DNA of 64,000 bases, taken from NCBI RefSeq assembly GCF_015624425.1, contig NZ_CP049919.1, forward strand, positions 5,208,001 to 5,272,000, read 5' to 3'. A program made the translations under genes and the position numbers. Below are positions 10,527 to 21,462 of this stretch, piece after piece. The stretch is from Roseateles sp. DAIF2 (GTDB lineage Bacteria > Pseudomonadota > Gammaproteobacteria > Burkholderiales > Burkholderiaceae_C). The first letter of the stretch is position 1; each line of letters starts with the position of its first letter. The notes beneath the pieces were generated by a model. It did not search any database. It was not told the origin of the DNA and worked only from the letters and a program-made list of their open reading frames with translations.

Positions 10527-11444
10527 ATGAGCCTGGATGCCGACGATCTGCTGCTGTTCTCCCGGGTGATGGAGGCCGGCAGCTTCAGCCGCGCGGCCGA
10601 GCGCATGCAGCTGCCCAAGTCCACGCTGTCGCGCCGCCTCTCGGCGCTGGAGCAGCGCCTGGGCGAGAAGCTGCTGCAGCGCAGCACCCGGCGCCTCGCG
10701 CTGACCGAGTTCGGCGAGGGCGTGCTGGACCATGCGCGCGCGGTGGCGGCCGAGGTGGACGGCGCGCTGGCCCTGGCCCTGCACCGCCAGCAGCGCCCGA
10801 CCGGCCGGCTACGCGTCTCGATGCCGCATGACCTGGCGAACGCGGCGCTGGCCTCGATGCTGAGCCAGTTCGCGCTCGACTATCCGGAGGTGCAGCTGGA
10901 GATCGACCTCTCGCCGCGCCGCGTCGACCTGATCGCCGAGGGCTTCGACCTGGCGGTGCGCATGGGCGAGCTACCCGAGGACAGCCAGCTGGCCGCGCGC
11001 CGCCTGGCGCTGTTCACCGGCGGCCTCTATGCCGCCCCCGCCTATCTGGCGCGCGAGGGCGAGCCCCAGCTGCCCGAGGGCCTGAGCAGCATGCATGGGC
11101 TGATGATCCTGTCGCGCAACGGCGATGCCGTGCCCTGGCAACTGGTCCGCGGCGAGGGCGCGGCGCGCGAGGAATGGCGCGGCGCGCCGGAGAAGCGCAG
11201 CCTGATCAACGGCCCCGATGTGCTGCTGCAGCTGGCCTGTGCCGGGGTCGGCATCACCGCGGTGGCCGACCATTTCGCGCGCGAGCCGCTGGCGCGCGGC
11301 GAGCTGGTGCGCGTGCTGCCCCACTGGAGCCTGGCGCCGGTGCCCTGCTGGGCGGTGTTCCCGGAGCGGCGCCTGATGCCGCTGCGCAGCCGGCTCTTCA
11401 TCGAGGCGCTGGCCGAGCGCCTGTCCGGCTGCCCGGGCCAGTAG
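10527..11444 (+). CDS. LysR-family transcriptional regulator
   Basis: 305 aa. The N-terminal winged HTH has SFSRAAERMQLPKSTLSRRLSALE (residues about 17-40) and a RSTRRLALTEFGE wing, followed by a periplasmic-binding-protein-like effector domain. It belongs to the CrgA/DsdC-like branch with the SxLSRR pattern common next to quinone reductases. The divergent position suggests it controls azoR and perhaps the downstream pirin. The effector is unknown. The stop lies 12 bases from the convergent TonB-C gene. Confidence 0.85.
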   Translation: MSLDADDLLLFSRVMEAGSFSRAAERMQLPKSTLSRRLSALEQRLGEKLLQRSTRRLALTEFGEGVLDHARAVAAEVDGALALALHRQQRPTGRLRVSMPHDLANAALASMLSQFALDYPEVQLEIDLSPRRVDLIAEGFDLAVRMGELPEDSQLAARRLALFTGGLYAAPAYLAREGEPQLPEGLSSMHGLMILSRNGDAVPWQLVRGEGAAREEWRGAPEKRSLINGPDVLLQLACAGVGITAVADHFAREPLARGELVRVLPHWSLAPVPCWAVFPERRLMPLRSRLFIEALAERLSGCPGQ

Positions 11445-14522
<3,078 letters not shown>

Positions 14523-14527
14523 GCGCC

Positions 14528-15574
14528 ATGGCGAAGATCGCGATCGCCGGCGCCGGCCTGGCCGGGCGTCTGCTCGCCTGGGCACTGGCGCGCGCCGGCC
14601 ATGCGGTGCAGGTCTTCGACCCGGCGCCGGGGCCGGAGCCCCGCTTCGACGGCCAGGGCGCGGCCGCCTTCACCGCCGCCGGCATGCTGAGCCCGCTGGC
14701 CGAGCAGGAATGCGGCGGCGGCGCCGAGGTCGCGCGCCTGGGCTGGGACTCGCTGGCGCTCTGGCCCGCCATCGTCGCCGCGCTGCCGGCGCCGGCGCCG
14801 CGCCTGCGCGTCGACGGCAGCCTGCTGCTGGCCCATGGCGCGGACCGCGGCGCCGCGGCGCGCGCGCTGGCCCGCATGCCCGGCGCGCAAGCCCTGACCC
14901 CGGCCGAGCTGCGCGAGCTGGAGCCCGCGCTGGCACCCTCCGGGCTGCTGGCCTGGCTGCTGCCCGGCGAGGGCCTGATCCATCCGGTCGAGGCGATGGC
15001 CGCGCTGCAGCGCGGCGCGGCCGCGGTGCGCTGGCATTGGGGCCGGCGGGTCGAGCAGGTGCTGCCGGGCCGGCTGCATTTCGGCGCCGGCCAGGCCGCG
15101 CTGGAGGCCGACTGGTGCGTGGACGCGCGCGGCCTGGGCGCCCGCCCGCCGCTGCCGCTGCGCGGCGTGCGCGGCGAGGTCATCGCGCTGCAGCTGCCCG
15201 ACCACGGCCTGCGCCGGCCGCTGCGCCTGCTGCATCCGCGTCATCGCGTCTATCTGGTGCCGCGCAGCGCGCATGAGCTGGTGATCGGCGCCAGCGAGAT
15301 CGAAAGCGAGGACCGCAGCCCGGTCAGCCTGCAGAGCGCCGTCGAGCTGATGGCCGCGGCCCACAGCCTGCTGCCCGCGCTGGGCGAGGCCCGCATCACC
15401 CGGCTCGACCGCAACCTGCGCCCCGCCCTGCCCGACAACCTGCCCTTCACCCACCTGGAACCCGGCCTGATGCGGCTCAACGGCCTGTACCGCCATGGCT
15501 GGCTGCTGGCCCCGGCCCTGGTGCAGCGCCTGCTCGCCGCCAGCGGCCTGGCCAGCCTGGAACATCCCCGATGA
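14528..15574 (+). CDS. thiO: Glycine oxidase ThiO (FAD-dependent)
   Basis: 348 aa. DAO-family flavoenzyme with the FAD-binding IAGAGLAGRLLAWALARAG near the N-terminus and a C-terminal GLYRHGWLLAPAL motif. It oxidises glycine to dehydroglycine (iminoacetate), the glycine-derived input of thiazole synthase in aerobes. The start follows thiC by five bases. Its stop overlaps the thiS start by four bases (ATGA), so translation is coupled. The aerobic glycine-oxidase route replaces the radical enzyme ThiH. Confidence 0.9.
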   Translation: MAKIAIAGAGLAGRLLAWALARAGHAVQVFDPAPGPEPRFDGQGAAAFTAAGMLSPLAEQECGGGAEVARLGWDSLALWPAIVAALPAPAPRLRVDGSLLLAHGADRGAAARALARMPGAQALTPAELRELEPALAPSGLLAWLLPGEGLIHPVEAMAALQRGAAAVRWHWGRRVEQVLPGRLHFGAGQAALEADWCVDARGLGARPPLPLRGVRGEVIALQLPDHGLRRPLRLLHPRHRVYLVPRSAHELVIGASEIESEDRSPVSLQSAVELMAAAHSLLPALGEARITRLDRNLRPALPDNLPFTHLEPGLMRLNGLYRHGWLLAPALVQRLLAASGLASLEHPR

Positions 15575-15777
15575 ACATCACCATCCATTTCGACGAAAAG
15601 ACGCTGCAGGTGCCCGCCGGCACCACCCTGGCCGCGCTGCTGGAGGCGCAGCGGCGCACGCCGGAAAGCGTCGCCACCGCGCTGAACGGCCTGTTCGTGC
15701 CGCGCGAGGCAAGACCCGACACCGTGCTGGGCCACGGCGACCAGATCCTCTTGTTCAAACCCATCGTCGGAGGCTGA
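15571..15777 (+). CDS. thiS: Sulfur carrier protein ThiS
   Basis: 68 aa, a ubiquitin-like beta-grasp protein ending in the diagnostic Gly-Gly (IVGG), which is adenylated and thiocarboxylated to give sulfur to the thiazole ring. The start overlaps the thiO stop. No thiF or thiI is present in this window. It is separated from thiG by a 142-base gap that holds a GC-rich repeat. Confidence 0.93.
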   Translation: MNITIHFDEKTLQVPAGTTLAALLEAQRRTPESVATALNGLFVPREARPDTVLGHGDQILLFKPIVGG

Positions 15778-15780
15778 ATG

Positions 15781-15870
15781 CCCCACCCCCTACGCGCTGC
15801 GCGCGCCCCCTCAAGGGGGCGGCCCCGACCGCCCGGCCAAGCCGGATCGGCGGAGCCCGCTCGGCCATGC
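15781..15870 (+). repeat. GC-rich dispersed palindromic repeat, copy A
   Basis: Begins CCCCACCCCCTACGCGCTGC, continues through the inverted repeat GCCCCCTCAAGGGGGC, and carries CCCGGCCAAGCCGGATC downstream. A second copy lies at 42868-42952 between the STAS gene and hslV. The two share the same blocks in the same order with indels in the C and G runs. Such intergenic palindromes are common in Burkholderiales. Here it splits thiS from thiG and may act as a processing or attenuation hairpin. Confidence 0.75.
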
Positions 15871-15919
15871 ACCCTTTTCCTGCGTCGCCAAGCACACGAC
15901 ACAGGCTGGAGCTCTCGAA

Positions 15920-16729
15920 ATGCACAGCAACAACGATGACGCGCTTGTGATTGACGGCGTCGCGCTGAACAGCCGCTTCTTCCTCGGCAGCGCCGGCTAC
16001 CCCAGCCCGCAGCTGCTGGACGAGGCGATCCGCGCGGCCGGCACGCAGGTGCTGACCGTCGGCCTGAAGCGCACCCTGCAGGCCGGCGACAACGGCGCCA
16101 TCGCCCAGGCCCTGGCCACCGCGCAGGCCCAGGGCGCGCGGCTGCTGCCCAACACCGCGGGTTGCCGCAGCGCGCGTGAGGCCGTCGCGCTGGCGCAGAT
16201 GGCGCGCGAACTCTACGGCACCCGCTGGATCAAGCTGGAGGTGATCGGCGACGAGCACACCCTGCAGCCCGATCCCTTCGAGCTGCTTAGCGCCGCGACC
16301 ACCCTGGTCAAGGACGGCTTCACCGTGTTTCCCTACTGCACCGAGGACCTGATCCTCGGTCGGCGCCTGCTGGAGGACGCCGGCTGCGCGCTGCTGATGC
16401 CCTGGGGGGCGCCGATCGGCTCCGGCCAGGGGTTGGTGCACCTGGCCGCGCTGCGGCGCCTGCGCGAGCGCCTGCCCGACACCGTGCTGGTGATCGATGC
16501 CGGCCTCGGCGCGCCCTCGCAGGCGGCGCAGGCGCTGGAGCTGGGCTTCGACGCGGTGCTGCTGAACAGCGCGGTGGCGCAGGCGCGCGAGCCGGTCGCG
16601 ATGGCCGGAGCCTTCCGCGACGCGGTGCGTGCCGGCCGCCAGGCCTATCGCGCCGGCCTGATGGCGCCGCAGGATTTCGCGGTCGCCTCGACCCCGGTTT
16701 CCGGCCACGCCTTCCTGCTGGGGAACTGA
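15920..16729 (+). CDS. thiG: Thiazole synthase
   Basis: 269 aa TIM-barrel enzyme that condenses dehydroglycine, DXP and ThiS-thiocarboxylate into the thiazole phosphate. The Schiff-base Lys lies in the conserved WIKLEVIGDE segment (about residue 109). PWGAPIGSGQG and VLLNSAVAQA are the phosphate-binding ends. The length is normal. It is preceded by the repeat-containing gap after thiS and followed two bases later by the thiDE fusion. Confidence 0.95.
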   Translation: MHSNNDDALVIDGVALNSRFFLGSAGYPSPQLLDEAIRAAGTQVLTVGLKRTLQAGDNGAIAQALATAQAQGARLLPNTAGCRSAREAVALAQMARELYGTRWIKLEVIGDEHTLQPDPFELLSAATTLVKDGFTVFPYCTEDLILGRRLLEDAGCALLMPWGAPIGSGQGLVHLAALRRLRERLPDTVLVIDAGLGAPSQAAQALELGFDAVLLNSAVAQAREPVAMAGAFRDAVRAGRQAYRAGLMAPQDFAVASTPVSGHAFLLGN

Positions 16730-16731
16730 CG

Positions 16732-18378
16732 ATGCCGCTGCTGCCCCACCCCAGCCTGCCCAGCCCCTGGGCCGAGGCGCCCGAGCCCGAGACGAGCACG
16801 CTGCCGCCCTGGACGCAAGACCCGACCCCGCCGGTGGTCTGGAGCATCGCCGGCACCGACAGCGGCGGCGGCGCCGGCCTCGCCGCCGACATCCGCGCCG
16901 CCGCGGCGCTGGGCGTGCATCTGTGCCCGGTGCCGGCGGCGATCACCGCGCAGAACTCGCGCGGCGTGGCCGCCGTCTACCCGCTGCCGCCCGAACAGCT
17001 GCGCGCCCAGCTGCAGGCCCTGGCCGAGGATCTGCCGCCGCGCGTGATCAAGACCGGGCTGCTGGCCAGCGTCGCGGCCGTCGAGCTGCTGGCCGAGGCC
17101 CTGGACCGGCTGCGCGCGCGCCATGGCCGCATCGACCTGGTGGTCGACCCCGTGCTGGGCGCCAGCGCCGGTGGCGCGGCCTTCGCCACGACCGAGCTGA
17201 TCGAGGCCTACCGCCGCCTGCTGCTGCCGCGCTGCACCCTGCTGACGCCGAACCGGCGCGAGGCCGAACGCCTGCTGCTCCGAGCCGGCGAGAGCGCGCC
17301 TGCGCTGGCCGCCGGGCTGAAGGCGCTGGGCGCGCAGGCGGTCTGCATCACCGGCGGCGACGATCGCGAGGGGCCGGGCACGCAAGACCTGGCCCTGGAC
17401 TGGATCGATGCGCCGCTCGATCCGGCGGCACCGGCGCTGGGTGCCGCCAGCGGCTGGCTGGCCCTGCCGCGCCTGCCCTCGGCCCATCACCATGGCAGCG
17501 GTTGCAGCTTCGCCAGCGCCGCGGCCGGCGCGCTGGCGCGCGGCTTCGCGCTGCCCGACGCGCTGGTGCTGGCCAAGATGGCCGCCTGGTGCGCGGTGCG
17601 CGACGGCCATGCCGCGGGCCAGGGCGCCGGCCCGGTGCGCGCGACGCCGACCTTCGTGGCCGAGCCGGCCGCGATGCCGCTGCTGAGTTTCGGCGACGAG
17701 CCGCTGGACGCGGCCACGCTGGCGCGCTGGCTTGGCATGCTGCGAGGCGAGGCCGGCGCGGCCCCGCATGCCGCGGGCCTCTACGCGATCACCGAGAAGC
17801 CCGAACAGGTCGCGGCGCTGGCGGCCTCGGGCCTGTTCGCCCATCTGCAGCTGCGCATCAAGGGCTCAGATGCAACGGCCCTGCGCGCCGCGATCGCGCA
17901 GGCGCGGGCCGGCTCACAGGGCCGGGCGCAGCTGTGGATCAACGACCATTGGGCGCTGGCGCTGGAGGCCGGCGCCGAGGCGCTGCACCTGGGCCAGGAG
18001 GACTGGGCCGCGCTGGACGGATCGGCGCGCGCCGAGCTGCTGGGCCGCAGCGCGGCCGGCCGCCTGCGGCTGGGCCTCTCCAGCCACAGCCTGTGGGAGC
18101 TGGCGCGGGCGCGCTCGCTGGCGCCGGCCTATATCGCCTGCGGGCCGCTCTGGCCGACCAGCACCAAGGCCATGCCCTGGCTACCGCAGGGTCTGGCCCA
18201 GCTGGCCTGGTGGGCGCACATGGCCGGCCGGCCGGTGGTGGGCATCGGCGGCCTGCTGAGGCCGAACCAGATCGGCGCGGTGGCGCGGGCCGGGGCGGCG
18301 AACGCCTGCCTGGTGCGCGCGGCCGATGCCGGCCCCGAGAGCTGGCGGGCCTGCGCGACCGCCTGGAACGAGGCCTGA
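16732..18378 (+). CDS. thiDE: Bifunctional HMP(-P) kinase / thiamine-phosphate synthase
   Basis: 548 aa fusion. Residues about 35-300 are ThiD, with [14 protein letters not shown] and the [16 protein letters not shown] kinase loop; it phosphorylates HMP-P to HMP-PP. Residues about 345-548 are ThiE, with [21 protein letters not shown] and [14 protein letters not shown], joining HMP-PP to thiazole phosphate to make TMP. A Pro-rich stretch of about 30 residues precedes ThiD. This completes the pathway to TMP in one operon; thiL is not here. It is convergent with the next gene, leaving seven bases. Confidence 0.93.
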   Translation: MPLLPHPSLPSPWAEAPEPETSTLPPWTQDPTPPVVWSIAGTDSGGGAGLAADIRAAAALGVHLCPVPAAITAQNSRGVAAVYPLPPEQLRAQLQALAEDLPPRVIKTGLLASVAAVELLAEALDRLRARHGRIDLVVDPVLGASAGGAAFATTELIEAYRRLLLPRCTLLTPNRREAERLLLRAGESAPALAAGLKALGAQAVCITGGDDREGPGTQDLALDWIDAPLDPAAPALGAASGWLALPRLPSAHHHGSGCSFASAAAGALARGFALPDALVLAKMAAWCAVRDGHAAGQGAGPVRATPTFVAEPAAMPLLSFGDEPLDAATLARWLGMLRGEAGAAPHAAGLYAITEKPEQVAALAASGLFAHLQLRIKGSDATALRAAIAQARAGSQGRAQLWINDHWALALEAGAEALHLGQEDWAALDGSARAELLGRSAAGRLRLGLSSHSLWELARARSLAPAYIACGPLWPTSTKAMPWLPQGLAQLAWWAHMAGRPVVGIGGLLRPNQIGAVARAGAANACLVRAADAGPESWRACATAWNEA

Positions 18379-18385
18379 GATCGGC

Positions 18386-18775
18386 TCAGCGTGGCCGGCC
18401 CAGGCGCCAGCGGCCCTGCTCGTCCTTGCAGGCGTTCCACAGCGCCGTCTTCTCGGCGTAGCGCTTGGAATGCAGCCAGAAGCGGATGCTTCGGCAGGGC
18501 TGGCCGTTCTTCGCGGTCGAGCTGCCCTGCACCAGGAAGCGGCCGCCGGCGCCGGTGGCCGGGTTGTCCCAGCGCACCGGGGCCGGCTCGCCCTCGGCGT
18601 TCAGCGACTGGGCCGCGGCGGCGAGCAGCAGTCGCAGGTCCTCGTCGTCGAAATCCTCGGCCGGGGTGTTCTTCAGCGCCGCCACCCAGCCGGCGGCCTG
18701 AGCCTGGGCGCCCAGGCTCAGCAGGCTCGCGGCCAGCAGCGCCATCAACAGGATCCGGGGCTTGCGCGTCATCAT
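18386..18775 (-). CDS. Secreted protein, 17-kDa surface-antigen-like (RT0821/Lpp0805 type)
   Basis: 129 aa from ATG 18775, chosen for AAGGAG seven bases upstream; the second codon is also ATG. A signal peptide ends QAQAAG. The C-terminal half has the pattern W-x-NP-x-TG, G, CRS, then [12 protein letters not shown], which resembles the small outer-membrane antigen family with two conserved Cys (CRSI and NACK), probably disulfide-linked. There is no lipobox, so it is periplasmic or secreted. The role is unknown. The family call rests on pattern resemblance only. Confidence 0.6.
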   Translation of the reverse strand: MMTRKPRILLMALLAASLLSLGAQAQAAGWVAALKNTPAEDFDDEDLRLLLAAAAQSLNAEGEPAPVRWDNPATGAGGRFLVQGSSTAKNGQPCRSIRFWLHSKRYAEKTALWNACKDEQGRWRLGRPR

Positions 18776-18841
18776 GCCTGCACTCCTTGCCGGCGCGAAT
18801 GCCCGGCCAGAGCCCATGATACGAACGAAGGCGACCGGCGC

Positions 18842-19246
18842 TCAGGCCAGCTGCCCGTAGCAGCCCGCCTCGGCTCGCACGCCCAACGCCTGCAGGAAGG
18901 CCGCGAGGCTGAAGCCCTCGCCGGCATGGCGCTGCTGCAGATGGCGCTTGGCCGCCTGCAGCGCGGCCGCGTCGGCCCATTCGACCAGGGTCATCACCTC
19001 GACCGAATGGTCGTCGCGCCCCCGGCCGTCCAGCTGCAGCAGCACCAGATGGCGCAGGCAGCCCGGCAGCGCGGCGATCGTGCGGTCGATGCGCTGGATC
19101 TGGGCCATGAAGTCCTCCAGCATCGCCACCGGCACGAGGTACTTGTCGGCACGGAACACCGGCCCCGAGCTGCTTGCCGCCACCGCGGGCCGGCGCGGCG
19201 CCACCGCCGCCAGGAGTCGTTCGATCTGTTGCTGCGGGTCCTGCAT
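18842..19246 (-). CDS. ABM-type (antibiotic biosynthesis monooxygenase-like) protein under a SoxR box
   Basis: 134 aa from ATG 19246. The frame is open to 19309, but that ATG lies in the SoxR operator region, upstream of the predicted transcript start near 19288. The middle part ([20 protein letters not shown], then [21 protein letters not shown]) fits the dimeric ferredoxin-like ABM fold. ABM enzymes oxidise quinol-type substrates without cofactors. Members occur in SoxR regulons of non-enteric bacteria, where SoxR answers redox-active small molecules. The promoter (see 19295-19329) points straight at this gene, so SoxR induction is the best-supported statement about it. Confidence 0.7.
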   Translation of the reverse strand: MQDPQQQIERLLAAVAPRRPAVAASSSGPVFRADKYLVPVAMLEDFMAQIQRIDRTIAALPGCLRHLVLLQLDGRGRDDHSVEVMTLVEWADAAALQAAKRHLQQRHAGEGFSLAAFLQALGVRAEAGCYGQLA

Positions 19247-19294
19247 GATGTTCTTGGAAGTCCGGGTCTCGGACAGGGATTGCGAATGCCCCGC

Positions 19295-19329
19295 AGTTTC
19301 CAACCTCAAGTAAAGTTGAGGTCAAGAGT
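19295..19329 (-). promoter_or_regulatory. SoxR box and promoter of the ABM gene
   Basis: Palindrome CCTCAAGTAAAGTTGAGG at 19304-19321 matches the E. coli SoxR site in both half-sites (CCTCAA and TTGAGG), differing only in the centre. On the minus strand it sits between -35 TTGACC and -10 GAAACT with a 19-bp spacer, the MerR/SoxR activator geometry. The transcript start is predicted near 19288, 42 bases before the ABM ATG. It also lies 30 bases before the soxR start on the other strand. Confidence 0.87.
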
Positions 19330-19351
19330 TATCCATCGTGGAGGAAGGGCA

Positions 19352-19891
19352 ATGGCGGCAGCAGCTACACCCGGCCGGGCCAAGGCTCGGCAAACAGGAG
19401 CCAAGGAGCAGAACGAAGAGACCGAGCCGCATACATCCTCATGCGGCATGTCGATGCGGCTGACGGTGGGCGAGGTGGCACGGCGCAGCGGCGTGGCGGT
19501 CTCGACCCTGCATTTTTACGAAACCAAGGGCCTGATCGCCAGCACCCGCAGCGAGGGCAACCAGCGCCGCTATGCGCGCGCGGTGCTGCGCCGCGTGGCC
19601 TTCATCAAGGTGGCGCAGCGGGTCGGCATCCCGCTGGCGGATATCGCGCAGGCCCTGGCCGCCCTGCCCAGCGACGGTGCGCCGAGCCGTGCCGACTGGT
19701 CGCGCCTGTCGGCCGCCTGGCGCAGCGAGCTGGACGAGCGCATGGCGCAGCTGAAGAAGCTGCGCGACCAGCTGGACGACTGCATCGGCTGCGGCTGCCT
19801 GTCGCTGGACCGCTGCCGGCTGCGCAACCCGCAGGACAAGCTGGGCGACGCCGGGCCGGGGCCGCAGCGGCTGCTGGTGTGCAAGGGCTAG
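19352..19891 (+). CDS. soxR: Redox-sensing transcriptional activator SoxR
   Basis: 179 aa from ATG 19352, chosen because GGAGG lies seven bases upstream. The conserved part begins at an internal in-frame ATG, 19448 ([15 protein letters not shown]), which has no good ribosome site; starting there gives the usual 147 aa. It has a MerR DNA-binding domain followed by a dimer helix and the [2Fe-2S] motif [19 protein letters not shown] with four Cys spaced C-x2-C-x-C-x5-C, diagnostic of SoxR. It is divergent from the ABM monooxygenase whose promoter carries its operator. No soxS is present, as expected outside enterics. Confidence 0.93.
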   Translation: MAAAATPGRAKARQTGAKEQNEETEPHTSSCGMSMRLTVGEVARRSGVAVSTLHFYETKGLIASTRSEGNQRRYARAVLRRVAFIKVAQRVGIPLADIAQALAALPSDGAPSRADWSRLSAAWRSELDERMAQLKKLRDQLDDCIGCGCLSLDRCRLRNPQDKLGDAGPGPQRLLVCKG

Positions 19892-19906
19892 CGGTCCGCC
19901 CGGTCT

Positions 19907-20287
19907 TCAGGCGTACTGCGCCAGCCCGTTCCCGAACGACCAGTTCTCCTTCGCGACCTCGACCAGGTTGACGAACACGTCCTCCGGCCGGATGCCGGGC
20001 TGCTCGCCGAGCAGCGCCGCGATGCGGGCAAACAGGGCTTTCTTCTGCTCCAGGGTGCGCGTGTTGTTGGCGGTGATCTGGATGAAGACGAGGTCGTCGC
20101 TGCGGACGATGCCGAGGTAGGACGCGCCATAGCGGAAGCTCGCGGCCTCATGCTCGGTGATTGTCATGAACTGGTCGTCCTCCGGCACGTTGAAGGTCTC
20201 GCGCAGCGCGCGGTACACGCCATCGAAGAGCGCCTGCTTGTAGGACTCCGGCTTGCCGCTGCGCAGCGAGATTTGAACGAATGGCAT
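19907..20287 (-). CDS. Tautomerase family protein
   Basis: 126 aa from ATG 20287, preceded by GGAG. It begins MPFVQISLRSG, so removal of Met leaves the N-terminal Pro that serves as catalytic base in the 4-oxalocrotonate tautomerase superfamily. The length suits the longer, dimer-of-domains members related to malonate semialdehyde decarboxylase-like proteins. The substrate is unknown. It is divergent from the LysR regulator at 20400, which probably controls it. Confidence 0.83.
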   Translation of the reverse strand: MPFVQISLRSGKPESYKQALFDGVYRALRETFNVPEDDQFMTITEHEAASFRYGASYLGIVRSDDLVFIQITANNTRTLEQKKALFARIAALLGEQPGIRPEDVFVNLVEVAKENWSFGNGLAQYA

Positions 20288-20399
20288 CGGGGACTCCTGG
20301 CTGGTTGTGGGTCGAACTGAACTGATGTCGCCGCCACGATAAATCCGGCCTATCATTTCATCAACGCATGCCACCAGATATCAGTAATAACAACTGAAA

Positions 20400-21257
20400 A
20401 TGATTGACCAGCCACTGGACCTGGACGCGGTGCGGGCCTTTGTCCGCATCGCCGAGCTCGGCAGCTTCACGCGGGCGGCCGAGGCCCTGCAGACGACGCA
20501 GGCCGCGATCAGCCTGAAGCTGAAGCGGCTGGAGGGCCGGGTCGGCTGCCGCCTCGTCGAGCGCACGCCGCGCCATGTGGAGCTGTCGCCGCAGGGCGCC
20601 ACCTTCCTGCCGCGCGCCCGCGAGCTGCTGGCGGCGCATGATCGGGCGCTGGCCGGCTTCGCCGCGACCCGGCAACGCCTGACCCTCGGCATCAGCGACC
20701 ATGTCGCCGGACCGGAGCTCCCCGCGCTGATCGCGCGCATGAACGCACAGGACCCGCAGCTGCTGATCGAGGTGCGGATCGGCTCCTCGGGCGAGCTGCT
20801 GCAGCGCTACGACCGGCGTGAGCTCGACGCGGTCCTGGCGCGCATGCATGCCGGGCGCGGCGACGGCGAGCTGCTCGCCGAGGAACAGATGGGCTGGTTC
20901 GCGGCGCCGCTCTGGCAGCCGCGCGCCGGCGAGCCGCTGCCGCTGGTCACCCTGGCCGAGCCCTGCGGCGTCCGCGCGCTGGCCGGCCAGCTGCTCGACA
21001 CCGCCGGCCTGCCCTGGACCGAGGTGTTCGTCGGCGGCGGCGTCGCCGCGGTGACCGCGGCCGTGATGGCGGGACTCGGCGTGGCGGCGCTGGCGCCGCG
21101 CATGCTGCCACTCGGCGCCGTCGACATGGGCGCCCGGCTGGGCCTGCCCGCCCTGCCGCGCCTGCCGGTGCTGCTGCACACCAGGGCCAGGGAAGGCCGG
21201 CCGCGCGATGCGCTGGGCGCGCTGGCGGCGGCGTTTCGGAGCGCGGTGCGCGGCTAG
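20400..21257 (+). CDS. LysR-family transcriptional regulator
   Basis: 285 aa with an N-terminal HTH (SFTRAAEALQTTQAAISLKLKRLE) and an effector-binding domain. The 112-base gap to the divergent tautomerase gene is AT-rich compared with its surroundings and contains TATCAGTAATA near 20380, suitable for LysR binding. The likely target is the tautomerase gene. The inducer is unknown. The next gene downstream (the sigma/anti-sigma hybrid) starts 205 bases later behind its own promoter elements. Confidence 0.85.
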   Translation: MIDQPLDLDAVRAFVRIAELGSFTRAAEALQTTQAAISLKLKRLEGRVGCRLVERTPRHVELSPQGATFLPRARELLAAHDRALAGFAATRQRLTLGISDHVAGPELPALIARMNAQDPQLLIEVRIGSSGELLQRYDRRELDAVLARMHAGRGDGELLAEEQMGWFAAPLWQPRAGEPLPLVTLAEPCGVRALAGQLLDTAGLPWTEVFVGGGVAAVTAAVMAGLGVAALAPRMLPLGAVDMGARLGLPALPRLPVLLHTRAREGRPRDALGALAAAFRSAVRG

Positions 21258-21313
21258 CGGCCGCCGGCGGAATCGGGAATCGCCCGCCGGCATCGGGCTT
21301 CTCGCCGATTCAA

Positions 21314-21340
21314 TATAAAATGCGAACAATTCTCAATTGC
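21314..21340 (+). promoter_or_regulatory. Candidate promoter -10 and Fur-like box before the sigma/anti-sigma gene
   Basis: TATAAA at 21314-21319 is a possible -10. It is followed by GCGAACAATTCTCAATTGC at 21322-21340, which matches the 19-bp Fur consensus at 10 of 19 positions, and contains GAGAATTGTT on the minus strand, much like classical Fur boxes. AT-rich DNA is rare here, which adds some weight. Iron repression of the hybrid regulator would be expected for this gene family. The match is partial. Confidence 0.4.
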
Positions 21341-21462
21341 GAGACAACACCCGGCCCCGCGGCCACCATCCCGCTTTTTGTTCGCTCGTTCGCCCTGCCC
21401 GCCATGCCACCGCGAATCCCGCATCCAGCCGCTGTCCGGACCATCGTCCGGCGCCCGCGCCG

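Noticed and set aside
21337..21462. TTG start 21337 for the sigma/anti-sigma gene
   Set aside because: It sits at the Fur-like box, has no ribosome site, and the added 42 residues are Pro/Arg/His-rich without resemblance to a sigma N-terminus.
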